64,000 bases of DNA from Mayamaea pseudoterrestris (GCA_027923505.1 BROI01000027.1:62001-126000), one strand, 5' to 3'. Counted from the stretch's first letter, positions 1 through 11,388 are shown. The notes: generated from the sequence alone by a model not told the origin. A program made the numbers and translations.

Positions 1-1
1 A

Positions 2-115
2 GTCATGGATGAAGAGAAGGAAGAGTTTCAAGAGCAACAAATCTTCATGTACTCTGCGTTTCGCTTGATTACGGCTGTATGCTCAACATCGCTTGGATGG
101 TTATCGCTACAATAA
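2..115 (+). CDS. possible 3' end of a gene cut by the window edge
   Basis: A 37-codon open stretch runs from the window edge to a TAA at 113-115. It begins with an acidic, charged segment (MDEEKEEFQEQQ) and then becomes mixed and partly hydrophobic. It could be the last exon of a gene lying to the left or a chance open frame. No domain is recognisable at this length. The only support is its position and the absence of a stop. Confidence 0.22.
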   Translation, partial: VMDEEKEEFQEQQIFMYSAFRLITAVCSTSLGWLSLQ

Positions 116-834
116 GGAGACCTTTTGGGAATCCTAACATCAGCTTAACTAAAAATTGTGGCTTGTAAAGCTTGCAGTCTAGTCGTGTAGTAACTTTCTA
201 ATTCCGCGGCTATCCAGCATGCAATTAATGATTAAAGGCATCGTCCGCTTGCATTAGGACTCTCAATGAGCAATCGCCATCAAGGACCTGTCGCTCACTT
301 GACCTCGGCCAGCAATTTGCAGTTGATTAGGCAATTAAACTAAACACATACCAGGACTTTCGCATGTGCTTATAATGATTTGGTATTGAACGACATGCAC
401 TACATTTCTACTGCTGATAAGCCACCATGTTGTTACAAGCGTAGGTGCAAAGTCACTGTCAGATAACACAACCATGCCGTAAACTGGGCTTAGATGCGAC
501 GCGCTACTTAAGCAGAGGAAAACATTGGACTTCGAACACAATCTGGCTCAATACTGGCTGACAGTGAATGCCAATCCCGCGGGCATGCCAACAGGCAAAG
601 TATTGAGTTAAAAGAGGTAGCTACCTGATCAACACGCGGGCCATGCAATCCAACGGATGATTTGACACCGATGCGACACCAATCGGAACCATTCATCTTG
701 CCGGATCATCGAAAAGATGTTGCTGACCCGCCAACCTCAAATTGATCGGCTCTCTTGTCCCTCGACCTTCGCACAACCATCTCACTATCACAAAATCAAG
801 AGCGTTACTTCATCTCGCTAGCATACTTTTCAGC
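116..834. other. intergenic, no gene seen
   Basis: Short open frames on the minus strand here have no recognisable motif and look like chance. The last 100 bases are the presumed promoter and 5' leader of the secreted cysteine-rich gene starting at 835. I see no repeat or RNA gene. Confidence 0.5.
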
Positions 835-1998
835 ATGACGTTCTTTCCTCGCTCTAGTCTCGCCGCAGCTCTCGTTGCCGCCGCTTGCGTCTCGTTCGTT
901 CCGTCCACGCTCGCCCAAGACACTTGCCAACTTTGCCCTTCCGGATCAACCATGAACAATGTCGACAAGCCCTTTTACGGAACCGGCGATAACGCGCCTG
1001 CAACCTGCGGAGGTTTCGATGAGTTGCTGGCGCTCATTCCGGCTGATTCCTGCGAGGCGACGCTCGAATCGCAGGGCGTGCTGAGTCCAGTGAACTTGCG
1101 CGTCTACTGCGAGTGCTCCGGCGTGGACGCTCCCAATGTGTGCGACTTGTGCAATGGCGGCGATCTCATTGCAGGGTCCGATGAGCCGTCGCAAATCTTG
1201 GCGGGCTACACGTGCAATCAAATCAATGACTTGTTTGCCAGTTCGACCGAGGCGGATAACTGCGGTGAAAACGACTTGTCGGCTGCTGCGGCACTATGCT
1301 GCGAGGGAGGAACTGGACTTAATATTACCTTTTCGGATGATGACGCCGTTACAGGAGGAAACATGACAGCCATGCCTGACTCCAACAGCACCATGGCTCC
1401 GACCTCGAATGGTGGCGACGAAAACGCGACTGCCATTTGCCAAATTTGCGCCGACGGAAGCGACCCTACCAACGACGCCACTATTCCTCTATTGGAAATG
1501 TCTTGCTCCGTCTTTCAAGCCTTTCCAATCCCTGTAGCAGTGTGCAGTGAACTCAAGTCGCAGATTGCGATTGGAGCGCTCTGTGGATGCGCCGGCGAGG
1601 AACCTCCCAATGCTTGTCCCTTGTGCGGCGACGGACAAGTTTCCAACTCGTCGGATCTTGTCAATGTACCAAACGGGGGCTCATTGACCTGCCAAGATGC
1701 TTTAATGTTGTCTATGTTTGCGGGTGAGAACCTTTGCAACTCGAGTGTCCAGGAGCTGGAGGCTGTTTGCTGCGTGGATGCTTCCGCAGCGACAGTAGCA
1801 CCTACTCCAGCCGAAGCGGATTCCCCTGTGGCGGCGCCAACGGCCGGAAGCGGCAGCGATACGTCGGAACCTACTGCTGCGCCAATTGGAGCTACCAATG
1901 AACAAGACTCTAGTACAAGTATGGCTGCCCAGCCGAATCACGGCTTGACGTCAATGGTCGGCGGATTTTTGATTGCCGTTGTGGCTGCAATGATGTAA
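835..1998 (+). CDS. secreted cysteine-rich protein with four C-x2-C-x-G modules, probable GPI anchor
   Basis: A 387-residue protein. The ATG at 835 is chosen because it starts a clear signal peptide (MTFFPRSSLAAALVAAACVS, cleavage near STLA-QD); the upstream in-frame TTG would bury it. The mature part holds four cysteine modules opening with CQLCPSG, CDLCNGG, CQICADG and CPLCGDG. Each is followed by further spaced cysteines and closes with a CEC, CC, CGC or CC element. Asn-x-Ser/Thr sites are frequent. A Ser/Thr/Ala/Pro-rich stalk (roughly residues 325-365) leads to a hydrophobic C-terminal tail (GFLIAVVAAMM) with no cytosolic residues after it, the usual form of a GPI-anchor signal. It probably sits on the cell surface or in the frustule/cell-wall space. 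I recall similar modules from diatom secreted proteins, but their function is unknown. No intron is apparent. Confidence 0.8.
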   Translation: MTFFPRSSLAAALVAAACVSFVPSTLAQDTCQLCPSGSTMNNVDKPFYGTGDNAPATCGGFDELLALIPADSCEATLESQGVLSPVNLRVYCECSGVDAPNVCDLCNGGDLIAGSDEPSQILAGYTCNQINDLFASSTEADNCGENDLSAAAALCCEGGTGLNITFSDDDAVTGGNMTAMPDSNSTMAPTSNGGDENATAICQICADGSDPTNDATIPLLEMSCSVFQAFPIPVAVCSELKSQIAIGALCGCAGEEPPNACPLCGDGQVSNSSDLVNVPNGGSLTCQDALMLSMFAGENLCNSSVQELEAVCCVDASAATVAPTPAEADSPVAAPTAGSGSDTSEPTAAPIGATNEQDSSTSMAAQPNHGLTSMVGGFLIAVVAAMM

Positions 1999-2362
1999 AT
2001 GGTTTTCCCGGCGGATGAAGTATGATTTTGTGGTTGTTTGTGCGGAAGACGGTATTTGCGATTCGTATTGAGCGATAGCAGCGGAGAGCTATTTATGGTT
2101 AACTTTAGCTTCTCTGTTACTCGTATACCGGAGTTGATTGTAGTGTATCAACCCTATCCAGACGTGGTACTTGTAGTAGCAAGCAGTCGATGATGATGCA
2201 TATCAATATGAAGCCCGAGTTTGAACGTCATATACAATTTATCTACGTCTACACCTTCAGCGTTTCGCGCGTATACGTGCACAAGAGCGGGTTTATGTTC
2301 ATGCTATTCCTAACCCCTGTTGTTTTGTGTGTTCTCTTTTAACTGATCTTTGTATAATTTTA
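1999..2362. other. convergent 3' intergenic region
   Basis: This stretch separates the 3' ends of two convergent genes, so it holds both 3' UTRs and polyadenylation signals. No gene or repeat is visible. Confidence 0.5.
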
Positions 2363-4111
2363 TCAATCAAACGACTTGCAGCTATGATTCGATCGTCCCA
2401 AACTCTGCTGCGAGTCATGTCGATTTATGCCGCGCATGGGATGCTGCAAATGGTACTTGGCCGCGCTTGACGACCGTCTGACTGGAACAGCCCGACCATT
2501 CGACGACTCGTTGTCCATCAAACTTCTCGAAGAGTTTTGACTATGCATCGAGTTGGTCCGACCAACGCCGCTGCGAGCTGCTGATTGACCCGTTGACAAG
2601 CTCCGATTGGAAAGTTGCTTGACAAAGTTGCGGCTCATGGCGGACCGACGCATGCTTTCGCATAGTTGCGACATGGCTTCGTTTAATTGAGGGGCACCGC
2701 CACCAGCCGGAACAGCTCCCGCGGATAAGACTGGCATGACCAAATTGCCGGACGGCATGGCGTGAAAGGAGGTGCCGCGTCGTTGCATACTTGCAGGGTC
2801 GTGCAAGGACTGACTCAGCGATTGGTTCATCGCGGAACGCGATTGGAACGGTTGACGTTGAGTTTGGTGTTTGTAGGGGTTTCCATGAAGTGAGTGCGAA
2901 AGGGAACTATTGTTCGCTGCACGCATTATGATGGAAGCATCTTGGTCGAGCCCTTGCGAAAATGGTGGAGCTTGTTGGTTCTGCATAAGAACAGTCCTCA
3001 TTTGCGATAACTGACTCATACTGGCTGAGCTTTGAGGAACGTACGCTCTTCCTCCAGGGGAGATTCGAACGGATCCAGGGATTGCTTGATTGTATACAAT
3101 CGGAGCAGGAGCAAGAGCATAAGATTGCTGCTGCATGGGCTGCTGCTGCACAAACTGCTGCTGAGGCTCCAATGATGTCGACGCCATGTACTGCTGCTGC
3201 TGCTGCAGCTGCTGCATCGAGTTGCTATATTGATTTGTCTGGCCTCCTTGATTCATGGTCGCTTGCTGCTGTTGTTGCTGCTGCATTTGCATCAACTGCA
3301 AGGTCTGCATGTCGTTGAACTGCTGCGACGTTGGCATTTGAGGAGGCATGCCAATGGGAGCTGGTTCAAACTGCCGATGCATCTGAGATGTTTGCTGCAT
3401 GTAACTGGCCGGCTGCTGCTGATGCGTTTGCTGATGATGCTGGCCAAGTAAGCTATCATTTGCCATATACGCTTGCATCGCCGGCTGAAGCGCCTGATTT
3501 GTATTGTAGCTGTTGTATCCATTCATATTTTGATGATCACTAGACACCATCATGGGAGAAGCCTTCGCCATTCTTCCAGTCGGAATGTTCAGTTGCGACA
3601 CCGAAGGTCCTAGGAATTGAAAGTCCTCGGTTGAAGGCTCCGGAGTCGCGCCATCGTTTGCGAAGGAATCAACCGTTTCCGGACTGCTATTCGTGTTCAT
3701 GCTCGTATTCATGGCACTTGAAGCTGCCATTGGAGTCTTCATGACATTACTGTCCCCGATAGAATTGTATGGGCTATAGCGCTGATAATTACTGCTCGAC
3801 CTTGGAGAGAAGTCTTCATTCGTATCGCGACACGAGGGGAGCGAGTCGTCCTGAAACGTTCCAAATGAGAGTTCGTTCGTGAAACTCTCCTGATACTTGT
3901 CATACAGCGGCAAATTAAGCAGCGCAATGGGATCGAAATCGTCATTCATGCTGCCACCAAGAGCTTCTTCCATCGCGGAGCTCTTCAAGCCTCGCTCCAC
4001 GGCAGCGGCCGCTTCTGCCGACAATTCTTTCTCATCCTTCATCGAGTTGCTTGTAGATTCTTCCTCTACTGATGTATGGAGAGAAGCCTCGAGGCCAACC
4101 ATGGTATTCAT
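2363..4111 (-). CDS. Q-, S- and N-rich low-complexity protein, probably nuclear or RNA-granule associated
   Basis: A 582-residue open frame read from the ATG at 4111. An in-frame GTG five codons upstream is less likely, and a stop lies shortly before it. The N-terminus is acidic (EEESTSNSMKDEKELSAEAAAA). The middle has long glutamine and methionine runs written with CAG/CAA repeats (about 3080-3440). The C-terminal third is serine/arginine-rich, with a helix-like conserved-looking block (LNEAMSQLCESMRRSAMSR followed by FVKQLSNRSLS) and then many RxxS sites suited to phosphorylation. No catalytic domain is visible. Poly-Q proteins of this build are often transcription cofactors or RNA-granule scaffolds, but that is inference. 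The CAG runs make the gene prone to length variation. It is convergent with the cysteine-rich gene. Confidence 0.7.
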   Translation of the reverse strand: MNTMVGLEASLHTSVEEESTSNSMKDEKELSAEAAAAVERGLKSSAMEEALGGSMNDDFDPIALLNLPLYDKYQESFTNELSFGTFQDDSLPSCRDTNEDFSPRSSSNYQRYSPYNSIGDSNVMKTPMAASSAMNTSMNTNSSPETVDSFANDGATPEPSTEDFQFLGPSVSQLNIPTGRMAKASPMMVSSDHQNMNGYNSYNTNQALQPAMQAYMANDSLLGQHHQQTHQQQPASYMQQTSQMHRQFEPAPIGMPPQMPTSQQFNDMQTLQLMQMQQQQQQQATMNQGGQTNQYSNSMQQLQQQQQYMASTSLEPQQQFVQQQPMQQQSYALAPAPIVYNQAIPGSVRISPGGRAYVPQSSASMSQLSQMRTVLMQNQQAPPFSQGLDQDASIIMRAANNSSLSHSLHGNPYKHQTQRQPFQSRSAMNQSLSQSLHDPASMQRRGTSFHAMPSGNLVMPVLSAGAVPAGGGAPQLNEAMSQLCESMRRSAMSRNFVKQLSNRSLSTGQSAARSGVGRTNSMHSQNSSRSLMDNESSNGRAVPVRRSSSAAKYHLQHPMRGINRHDSQQSLGRSNHSCKSFD

Positions 4112-4543
4112 ATTACCGATGTCCACGGAACGTATCTAATAGTCGAATGAAGTGAAGGAAAATGGCCGAGTCGTTTGCTCTCACCTCTCCGGCTGTCGGA
4201 GATCAGAGTGAGGCAGCCTCAAGACGTTCCGCCGCGCTCACGTAAGCTCAGTACCGTTAGCTACATGCCAAGACCTGCACGCGCACTAACATGTGCCTAC
4301 TCGTAGAATGCCGAACGACGCCCACCATAGTCGTACACCATAAATGGAAGGCAGTCAGTCATGCTTCAACGTCATTGCCCCCGAACAGCTGACTTGTGCG
4401 TCAACAATGCTATGTACTGTACAGGGGGGAACAATAACAGCAGGTTGCAAACGAAAAACAGCAACTGCAGCGGTACCTTTACTTGTCATAGTGCATGGTG
4501 CCTTGTATGCAGGAAATAGTAAACATGCAGACAAGAAAGAAGC
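4112..4543. other. upstream region of the Q-rich gene, no gene seen
   Basis: This region holds the presumed promoter and 5' leader of the minus-strand Q-rich gene. Small open frames on either strand show no motif. Confidence 0.45.
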
Positions 4544-4603
4544 AGCATGATTAGAGTGATATAACCAGTTATCCTCGGTTTGATTCCGAGGCATGCTACT
4601 TTT
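4544..4603 (+). pseudogene. tRNA-like relic with T-arm, acceptor and oligo-T
   Basis: A T-arm-like hairpin (CCTCGG, loop TTTGATT, CCGAGG) contains a near match to the pol III B box (GGTTTGATTCC). It is followed directly by GCATGCT-A and a short oligo-T. A 5' segment AGCATGA at 4544-4550 can pair with GCATGCT at six of seven positions, as an acceptor stem would. The total is only about 55 nt and there is no good A box or D arm, so this is not a normal tRNA. It may be a tRNA with an internal deletion, or a chance hairpin. An alternative 5' arm AACATGC at 4522 would give 77 nt but leaves no recognisable D or anticodon arm. Confidence 0.3.
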
Positions 4604-4740
4604 TAGGGGATAGTGTGACTACATTTCATTGCATACCTGTTAATAATGACGTCAATGCTATACTGTCCTCTACCCATCTATTCTATTGACAACTAACTTT
4701 GATCTCAACTTAGGATTCATACAAACATTGTATGTGGGTT

Positions 4741-5104
4741 GCAATGGCATGCTTAAAACCATGTTGGCAAGGTTGAACCATCATACAAATCCCAACTGAA
4801 AATGAGCTGCATTTGGCCACTTGGAGGAATCTAATTGTCTCCATCTACCATGGCAACTAACTGAATGGCTGCTGTTTTCAATATCAGTGAGGGTTGTGGA
4901 GAAAAGTTCCGGATATGATGGCAAGGTAGGATCAGTTCACAAATCCCATCTGATAGTTTGGAGTGTTTGACCTTTTGGAGGAAAACTTACTTACCATAAT
5001 CATATTTACTGACTGATTTTCAAACATCTTATCATTAGAGCTATACATACACCTTATGAGAAATGCAATGGCATGCTCAGAATCATGTTGGTAAGATTGA
5101 ACAA
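4741..5104 (+). repeat. degenerate copy of the 370-bp satellite
   Basis: This stretch aligns by eye with the 370-bp units near 26.0 and 38.7 kb. Shared landmarks are GCAATGGCATGCT, a -CAAGGTTG- block, AAATCCCATCTGATAGTTT and GACTGATT. It is much more diverged than those copies and marks the left edge of the satellite block. A perfect TGACGTCA lies just outside it at 4647-4654. Confidence 0.6.
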
Positions 5105-5460
5105 AGTTCAGGCGGTCCTAGTGGCAGAGTTGGGTTGGGATACTGAATGGGCTTGAAATGAAAGCATTGCACTTTCTACATCATGATACACTGCCTATCA
5201 ACTGCCAGCCATCAATGTATATAACATTGGCATTTTGAGTGGGTCATGGTAGCCTGCTACTATGGACAAGCCAGATGGTCCTACTGGCATGACTTAGGAA
5301 CAAGGTAGGCTAGAGATGAATGCATTGCACTTTCTACATCATGAAACAATGCCTGTCAGCTGCCAGCCATCAATGTATACAACATTGGCCGTTGGAGGGG
5401 GTCATGGCAGCCTGCTATTATGGACAAGTTTGGGGCCACAAAATTCAGCCAGTCCAAATG
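5105..5460 (+). repeat. pair of about 158-bp repeats
   Basis: The block beginning GCATTGCACTTTCTACATCA occurs at 5164 and again at 5322, each followed by a matching run ending in a GGTCATGG-AGCCTGCTA element. Two imperfect copies with a 158-bp spacing are visible. It is not obviously the same sequence as the neighbouring 178-bp family. Confidence 0.65.
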
Positions 5461-6452
5461 GCAGAACATCCATAGCTGACTACTAGCAGCCGCTGTATGG
5501 GAGGGCACTTCAGACATCCACACAGGAACCAGCACCATGGTGCTACCGGTACAGTGCATGGCCTTCCAAATCTACTCCCAATTTTTCTCCATCAATCCTG
5601 TTTGGCTATGCTTGGGGACATGCCTGCGGTGAGATTGGTGAAAAAAATCATCCATAGCGGATTCCTAGCAGCTACGGTATGGGAGGGCAGTTCAGACATT
5701 TACACAGGAACCAGCACCATGGCGCTACAGTGCATGGCATTCAAACCTTACCCCAATTGTAGTCTTGCTCCATCAATTCCATTTGGCTATGCTTGATAAC
5801 ATGCTTGCAGTGAGATTGGTAAAAATTATCCATAGCTGTTTCCAAGCAGCTATGGTATGGGAGGGCAGTTCAGACATTTACACAGGAGCCAGCACCATGG
5901 CGCTACAGTGCATGGCATTCAAACCTTACCCCAATTGTAGTCTTGCTCCATCAATTCCATTTGGCTATGCTTGATAACATGCTTGCAGTGAGATTGGTAA
6001 AAAAACATCCATAGCTGTTTCCAAGCAGCTATGGTATGGGAGGGCAGTTCAGACATTTACACAAGAACCAGCACCATGGCGCTACAGTGCATGGCATTCA
6101 AACCTTATCCCAATTGTATTCTTGCTCCATCAATTCCATTTGGCTATGCTTGATATCATGCTTGCAGTGAGATTGGTAAAAAACATCCATAGCTGTTTCC
6201 AAGCAGCTATGGTATGGGTGGACAATTCAGACATCCACACATGAACCAGCTCCAAGTGCATGGCCTAATTGTAGTATTGCTCATCAATCCTGTATTGCTA
6301 TGCTTGGGGACATGCTTGCGGTGAGATTGGTGCAAAAAATTCATCCATAGTGAATTTCTAGCAGCTATGGTATGGGAGGGCAATCCAGACATCCACACAG
6401 GTACTGCAATATGGTGCTACAGTGCATGGCCTTCCAAACCTACCCCCAATTG
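5461..6452 (+). repeat. 178-bp tandem satellite, left array (about 5.5 copies)
   Basis: The GGGAGGG landmark recurs at 5499, 5681, 5859, 6038, 6216 (as GGGTGG) and 6374, giving spacings of 182, 178, 179, 178 and 158. Several copies carry a hairpin with 9-bp arms, CCATAGCTG and CAGCTATGG, around an 8-nt loop (5830-5855). The same family reappears in the same orientation at 40.87-41.80 kb. Open frames across the units are not kept in phase. Confidence 0.9.
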
Positions 6453-9400
6453 TCATGTATACATTGTGTAAAGGTGGCAATGGCTGAAAAGGCAATAAGG
6501 GCCATAGTTTGACTGGTTCGGATTCATAGACTGCGCTTATGTTCTATCTGGCCCATTTACTCCCACAGCCTTTCCAAAACTTGAGCTTGCCAGATTCGTT
6601 TGTGTTTGTTGGCCTCATTGATAGCTTGGCCAATGGTGGCAATGTTGGTAAGTGATGGGGATGCCCAGCGGACCTGGTGGTGTGATGTGGCGACATACGG
6701 GATACTTAGCTATGTGGAAGCTAGCATGTCTACTCACAAAACTAAACGGATTTGCATAACCGCCAAGGTTGTAGAGGTTGATTGACCTTACCAAAAGCTT
6801 TTTGAAAGGTGGGAATGCTTCCAATGAGGGGGACGGCCTAAGTTCTGTGGGTGCTGCCACTGCTGCTGCGGGACATACGGTCGCACAAAATACAGCGTAT
6901 CTACTCCTGTTTTGCCAGGAACACATAAGTTGTCCAACATTGTATGTGTCATAGTACCTCATGTATACCCTGTTGAAAGGTGGCAATGGCTAAAAAGACA
7001 ATCACAGCCATAGTTTGATTGGTTCGGATTCATAGACTGCGGCCAGATTCGTTTGTGTTTGTTGGCCTAATTGATAGCTTGGCCAATGGTGGCAATGTTG
7101 GTAAGTGATGGGGATGCCCAGCGGACCTGGTGGTGTGATGTGGCGACATACGGGATACTTAGCTATGTGGAAGCTAGCATGTCTACTCACAAAACTAAAC
7201 GGATTTGCATAACCGCCAAGGTTGTAGAGGTTGATTGACCTTACCAAAAGCTTTTTGAAAGGTGGGAATGCTTCCAATGAGGGGGACGGCCTAAGTTCTG
7301 TGGGTGCTGCCACTGCTGCTGCGGGACATACGGTCGCACAAAATACAGCGTATCTACTCCTGTTTTGCCAGGAACACATAAGTTGTCCAACATTGTATGT
7401 GTCATAGTACCTCATGTATACCCTGTTGAAAGGTGGCAATGGCTAAAAAGACAATCACAGCCATAGTTTGATTGGTTCGGATTCATAGACTGCGCTGTTG
7501 TTCTATTTGGCCCATCTACTCCCACAGCTTTCCCAAAACTTGAGCTTGCCAGGTTTATTTGTCTTTGTAGGCCTCATGGATAGCTTCGCTGATGGTGGCA
7601 ATGTTGGTAATTGATGGGGATGCCCAGTGGACCTGGTGGTGTAGTGTGGTGACATACGGGATACTTAGCTATGTGGAAGCAAGCATGTCTACTCCCAAAT
7701 CTTGAAGGATTTGCATGACCACCAAGGTTGTAGTGGATGATTGACTTTATAAAAAGTTTTTTGAAAGGTGGGAATGCTTCACATGATGGGGATGGCCAAT
7801 TTATGCAGGTGCTGCCGCTGCTGCTGTGTGACATACAGTCGCACAAAATACAGTATATCTACTCCTGTTTTGCCAGGAACACATGAGTTGTCCAACATTG
7901 AATGAGTCATAGCTGCTCACGTATATCTTGTTGAAAGGTGGCATTGGCTAAAATGACAGTCAGAGCCATAGTTTGATTGGTTTGGATTCATAGACTGCGC
8001 TGTTGTTCTATTTGGCCCATCTACTCCCACAACTTTCCCAAAACTGGAGCTTGCCAGGTTTGTTTGGTTTTGTTGGCCTCATTGATTGCTTGGCCAATGG
8101 TGGCAATGTTGGTAATTGATGGGGATGCCCAGCGGACCTGGTGGTGTGATGTGGCGACATACGGGATACTTAGCTATGTGGAAGCTAGCATGTCTACTCA
8201 CAAAACATAAAGGATTTGCATAACCGCCAAGGTTGTAGAGGTTGATTGACCTTACCAAAAGCTTTTTGAAAGGTGGGAATGCTTCAAATGACGGGGACGA
8301 CCTAAGTTCTGTGGGTGCTGCCGCTGCTGCTGCGGGGCATATGGTCGCACAAAATACAGCGTATCTACTCCTGTTTTGCCAGGAACCCATAAGTTGTCCA
8401 ACATTGTATGTGTCATAGTACCTCATGTATACCCTGTTGAAAGGTGGCAATGGCTAAAAAGACAATCACAGCCATAGTTTGATTGGTTCGGACTCATAGA
8501 CTGCGCTGTTGTTCTATTTGGTCCATCTACTCCCACAGCTTTCCCAAAACTTGAGCTTGCCAGGTTTGTTTGTCTTTGTTGGCCTCATTGATAGCTTGGC
8601 CAATGGTGGCAATGTTGGTAATTGATGGGGATGCCCAGTTCACCCAGCAGACCTGGTGGTGTGATGTGGCGACATACGGGATACTTAGCTATGTGGAAGC
8701 TAGCATATCTACTCACAAAACTTAAAAGATTTGCATAACCGCCAAGATTGTAAAGGTTGATTGACCTTACCAAAACCTTTTGAAAGGTGGGAATGATTCA
8801 AATGAGGGGGACGGCCTAGTTCTGTGGGTGCTGCCGCTGCTGCTGCGGGACATACGGTCGCCCAAAATACAGCGTATCTACTCCTGTTTTGCCAGGAACA
8901 CATAAGTTGTCCAACATTGTATGTGTCATAGTACCTCATGTATACCCTGTTGAAAGGTGGCAATGGCTAAAAAGACAATCACAGCCATAGTTTGATTGGT
9001 TCGGATTCATAGACTGCGCTGTTGTTCTATTTGGCCCATCTACTCCCACAGCTTTCCCAAAACTTGAGCTTGCCAGGTTTGTTTGTCTTTGTAGGCCTCA
9101 TGGATAGCTTGGCCGATGGTGGCAATGTTGGTAATTGATGGGGATGCCCAGCGGACCTGGTGGTGTAGTGTGGTGACATACGGGATACTTAGCTATGTGG
9201 AAGCAAGCATGTCTACTCCCAAATCTTGAAGGATTTGCATGACCACCAAGGTTGTAGTGGATGATTGACTTTATAAAAAGTTTTTTGAAAGGTGGGAATG
9301 CTTCACATGATGGGGATGGCCAAAGTTTTGCAGGTGCTGCCGCTGCTGCTGTGTGACATACAGTCGCACAAAATACAGTATATCTACTCCTGTTTTGCCA

Positions 9401-10321
9401 GGAACACATGAGTTGACCAACATTGAATGAGTCATAGTTGCTCACGTATATCTTGTTGAAAGGTGGCATTTGCTAAAATGACAGTCAGAGCCATAGTTTG
9501 ATTGGTTTGGATTCATAGACTGCGCTGTTGTTCTATTTGGCCTATCTACTCCCACAGCTTTCCCAAAACTTGAGTTTGCCAGGTTTGTTTGTCTTTGTAG
9601 GCCTCATTGATAGCTTGGCCAATGGTGGCAATGTTGGTAATTGATGGGGATGCCCAGCGGACCTGGTGGTGTGATGTGGCGACATACGGGATACTTAGCT
9701 ATGTGGAAGCTAGCATGTCTACTCACAAAACATAAAGGATTTGCATGACCGCCAAGGTTGAAGTGGATGATTGACTTTATAAAAAGCTTTTTGAAAGGTG
9801 GGAATGCTTCACATGATGGGGATGGCCAAAGTTTTGCGGGTGCTGCCGCTGCTGCTGTGTGACATACAGTCGCACAAAATACAGTATATCTACTCCTGTT
9901 TTGCCAGGAACACATGAGTTGACCAACATTGAATGAGTAATAGTTGCTCACGTATATCTTGTTGAAAGGTGGCATTTGCTATAATGACAGTCAGAGCCAC
10001 AGTTTGATTGGTTTGGATTCATAGACTGCGCTGTTGTTCTATTTGGCCCATCTACTCCCACAGCTTTTTCAAAACTTGAGCTTGCCAGATTTGTTTGGTT
10101 TTGTTGGCCTCATTATGGTGGGGGGGCATGTTGGTGATTGGGGGATGCCCAGCGGACCTGGGTGTGTGCGTTGGCCTCATTGATAGCTTGGCCAATGGTG
10201 GCAATGTTGGTAATTGATGGGGATGCCCAGCGGACCTGGTGGTGTGATGTGGCGACATACGGGATACTTAGCTATGTGGAAGCTAGCATGTCTACTCACA
10301 AAACTTAAGGGATTTGCATAA
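6453..10321 (+). repeat. 506-bp tandem satellite, a trimer of about 169-bp monomers (about 8 copies)
   Basis: The landmark GATACTTAGCTATGTGG recurs at 6701, 7154, 7660, 8165, 8680, 9184, 9690 and 10263. The typical spacing is 504-515. The first spacing is 453, from a loss of about 53 bp between copies 1 and 2; the last is 573, from an internal duplication near 10.1-10.2 kb. Each unit contains three related thirds. TCTACTC recurs at about 8020, 8193, 8364 and 8526 (spacings 162-173), and each third has a variant of TTGAAAGGTGGCAATG. It is a higher-order trimer. Minus-strand open frames of about 123 codons recur because the copies are similar; 506 is not a multiple of three. Confidence 0.9.
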
Positions 10322-11388
10322 CTTATGGAATCATACTACTACAATGCCCCGTGCCCTGATCACCCAACAACCCAATGAGTCATGCAAAACATGTCCAGGG
10401 TGTGCCATTGACATGAGGATGGTCTGGCATGGTGCAAAACGGACTGCCTTGAGGCCTACAGCATGGAATGATCTGCAAGATGGGTGTGGCCAACACCCCA
10501 AATTATGGAACCATACCACTACAATGCCCCATGCCCTGGCCAACCAACAACCCAAGGAGTCAGGCAAAACATGTCCAGGGTGTGCCATTGACATGAGGAT
10601 GGTCTGAAATGGTGCAAAAGAGACTGCCTGGAGGCCTACACCCTCTGCAAATTGGGTGTGGCCAACACCCCAAATTATGGAATCGTACCACTACAATGCC
10701 CCATGCCCTGATAACCCAACAACCCAATGAGTCATGCAAAACATGTCCAGGGTGTGCCATTGACATGAGGATGTTCTGACATGGTGCAAAACAGTCTGCC
10801 TAGAGGCCTACAGCATGGAATGGTCTGCAAGATGGGTGTGGCCAACACCCCAAATTATGGAATCATACCACTACAATGCCCCATGCCCTGGAAACCCAAC
10901 AACCCAATGAGTCATGCAAAACATGTCCAGGGTGTGCCATTGACATGAGGATGGTCTGACATGGTGCAAAACGGACTGCCTGGAGGCCTACAGCATGAAA
11001 TGGTCTGCAAGATGGGTGTGGCCAACACCCCAAATAATGGAATCATACCACTACAATGCCCCATGCCCTGGCCACCCAACAACCCAATGAGTCAGGCAAA
11101 ACATGTTCAGGGTGTGCCATTGACATGAGGATGGTCTGACATGGTGCCAAACGGACTGCCTGGAGGCCTACACCATCTGCAAAATGGGTGTGGCCAACAC
11201 CCAAATTATGGAATCATACCACTACAATGCCCTGTGCCCTGATCACCCAACAACCCAATGAGTCATGCAAAACATGTCAAGGGGGTGATTTGACATGAGG
11301 ATGGTCTGACATGGTGCAAAACGGACTGCCTGGAGGCCTACAGCATGGAATGGTCTGCAAGATGGGTGTGGCCAACACCCTAAATTAT
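10322..11388 (+). repeat. 180-bp tandem satellite (about 6 copies)
   Basis: TATGGA landmarks at 10324, 10504, 10676, 10856, 11036 and 11207 give spacings of 180, 172, 180, 180 and 171, so two length variants are interspersed. Each unit ends with a 17-nt odd-centred palindrome (for example 10482-10498, GGGTGTGG-C-CAACACCC) that has one mismatched pair. The array changes into the 169-bp family within a few bases at 11386-11389. A relic of the same family lies at the other end of the 169-bp array. Confidence 0.9.

Noticed and set aside
6453-10321. Repeated 123-codon minus-strand open frames in the 506-bp array
   Set aside because: 506 is not a multiple of three and several copies are interrupted or shortened. 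Conservation is no better in the frame than around it by eye. A dN/dS test over the copies would settle it; a ratio well below 1 would reopen the question.
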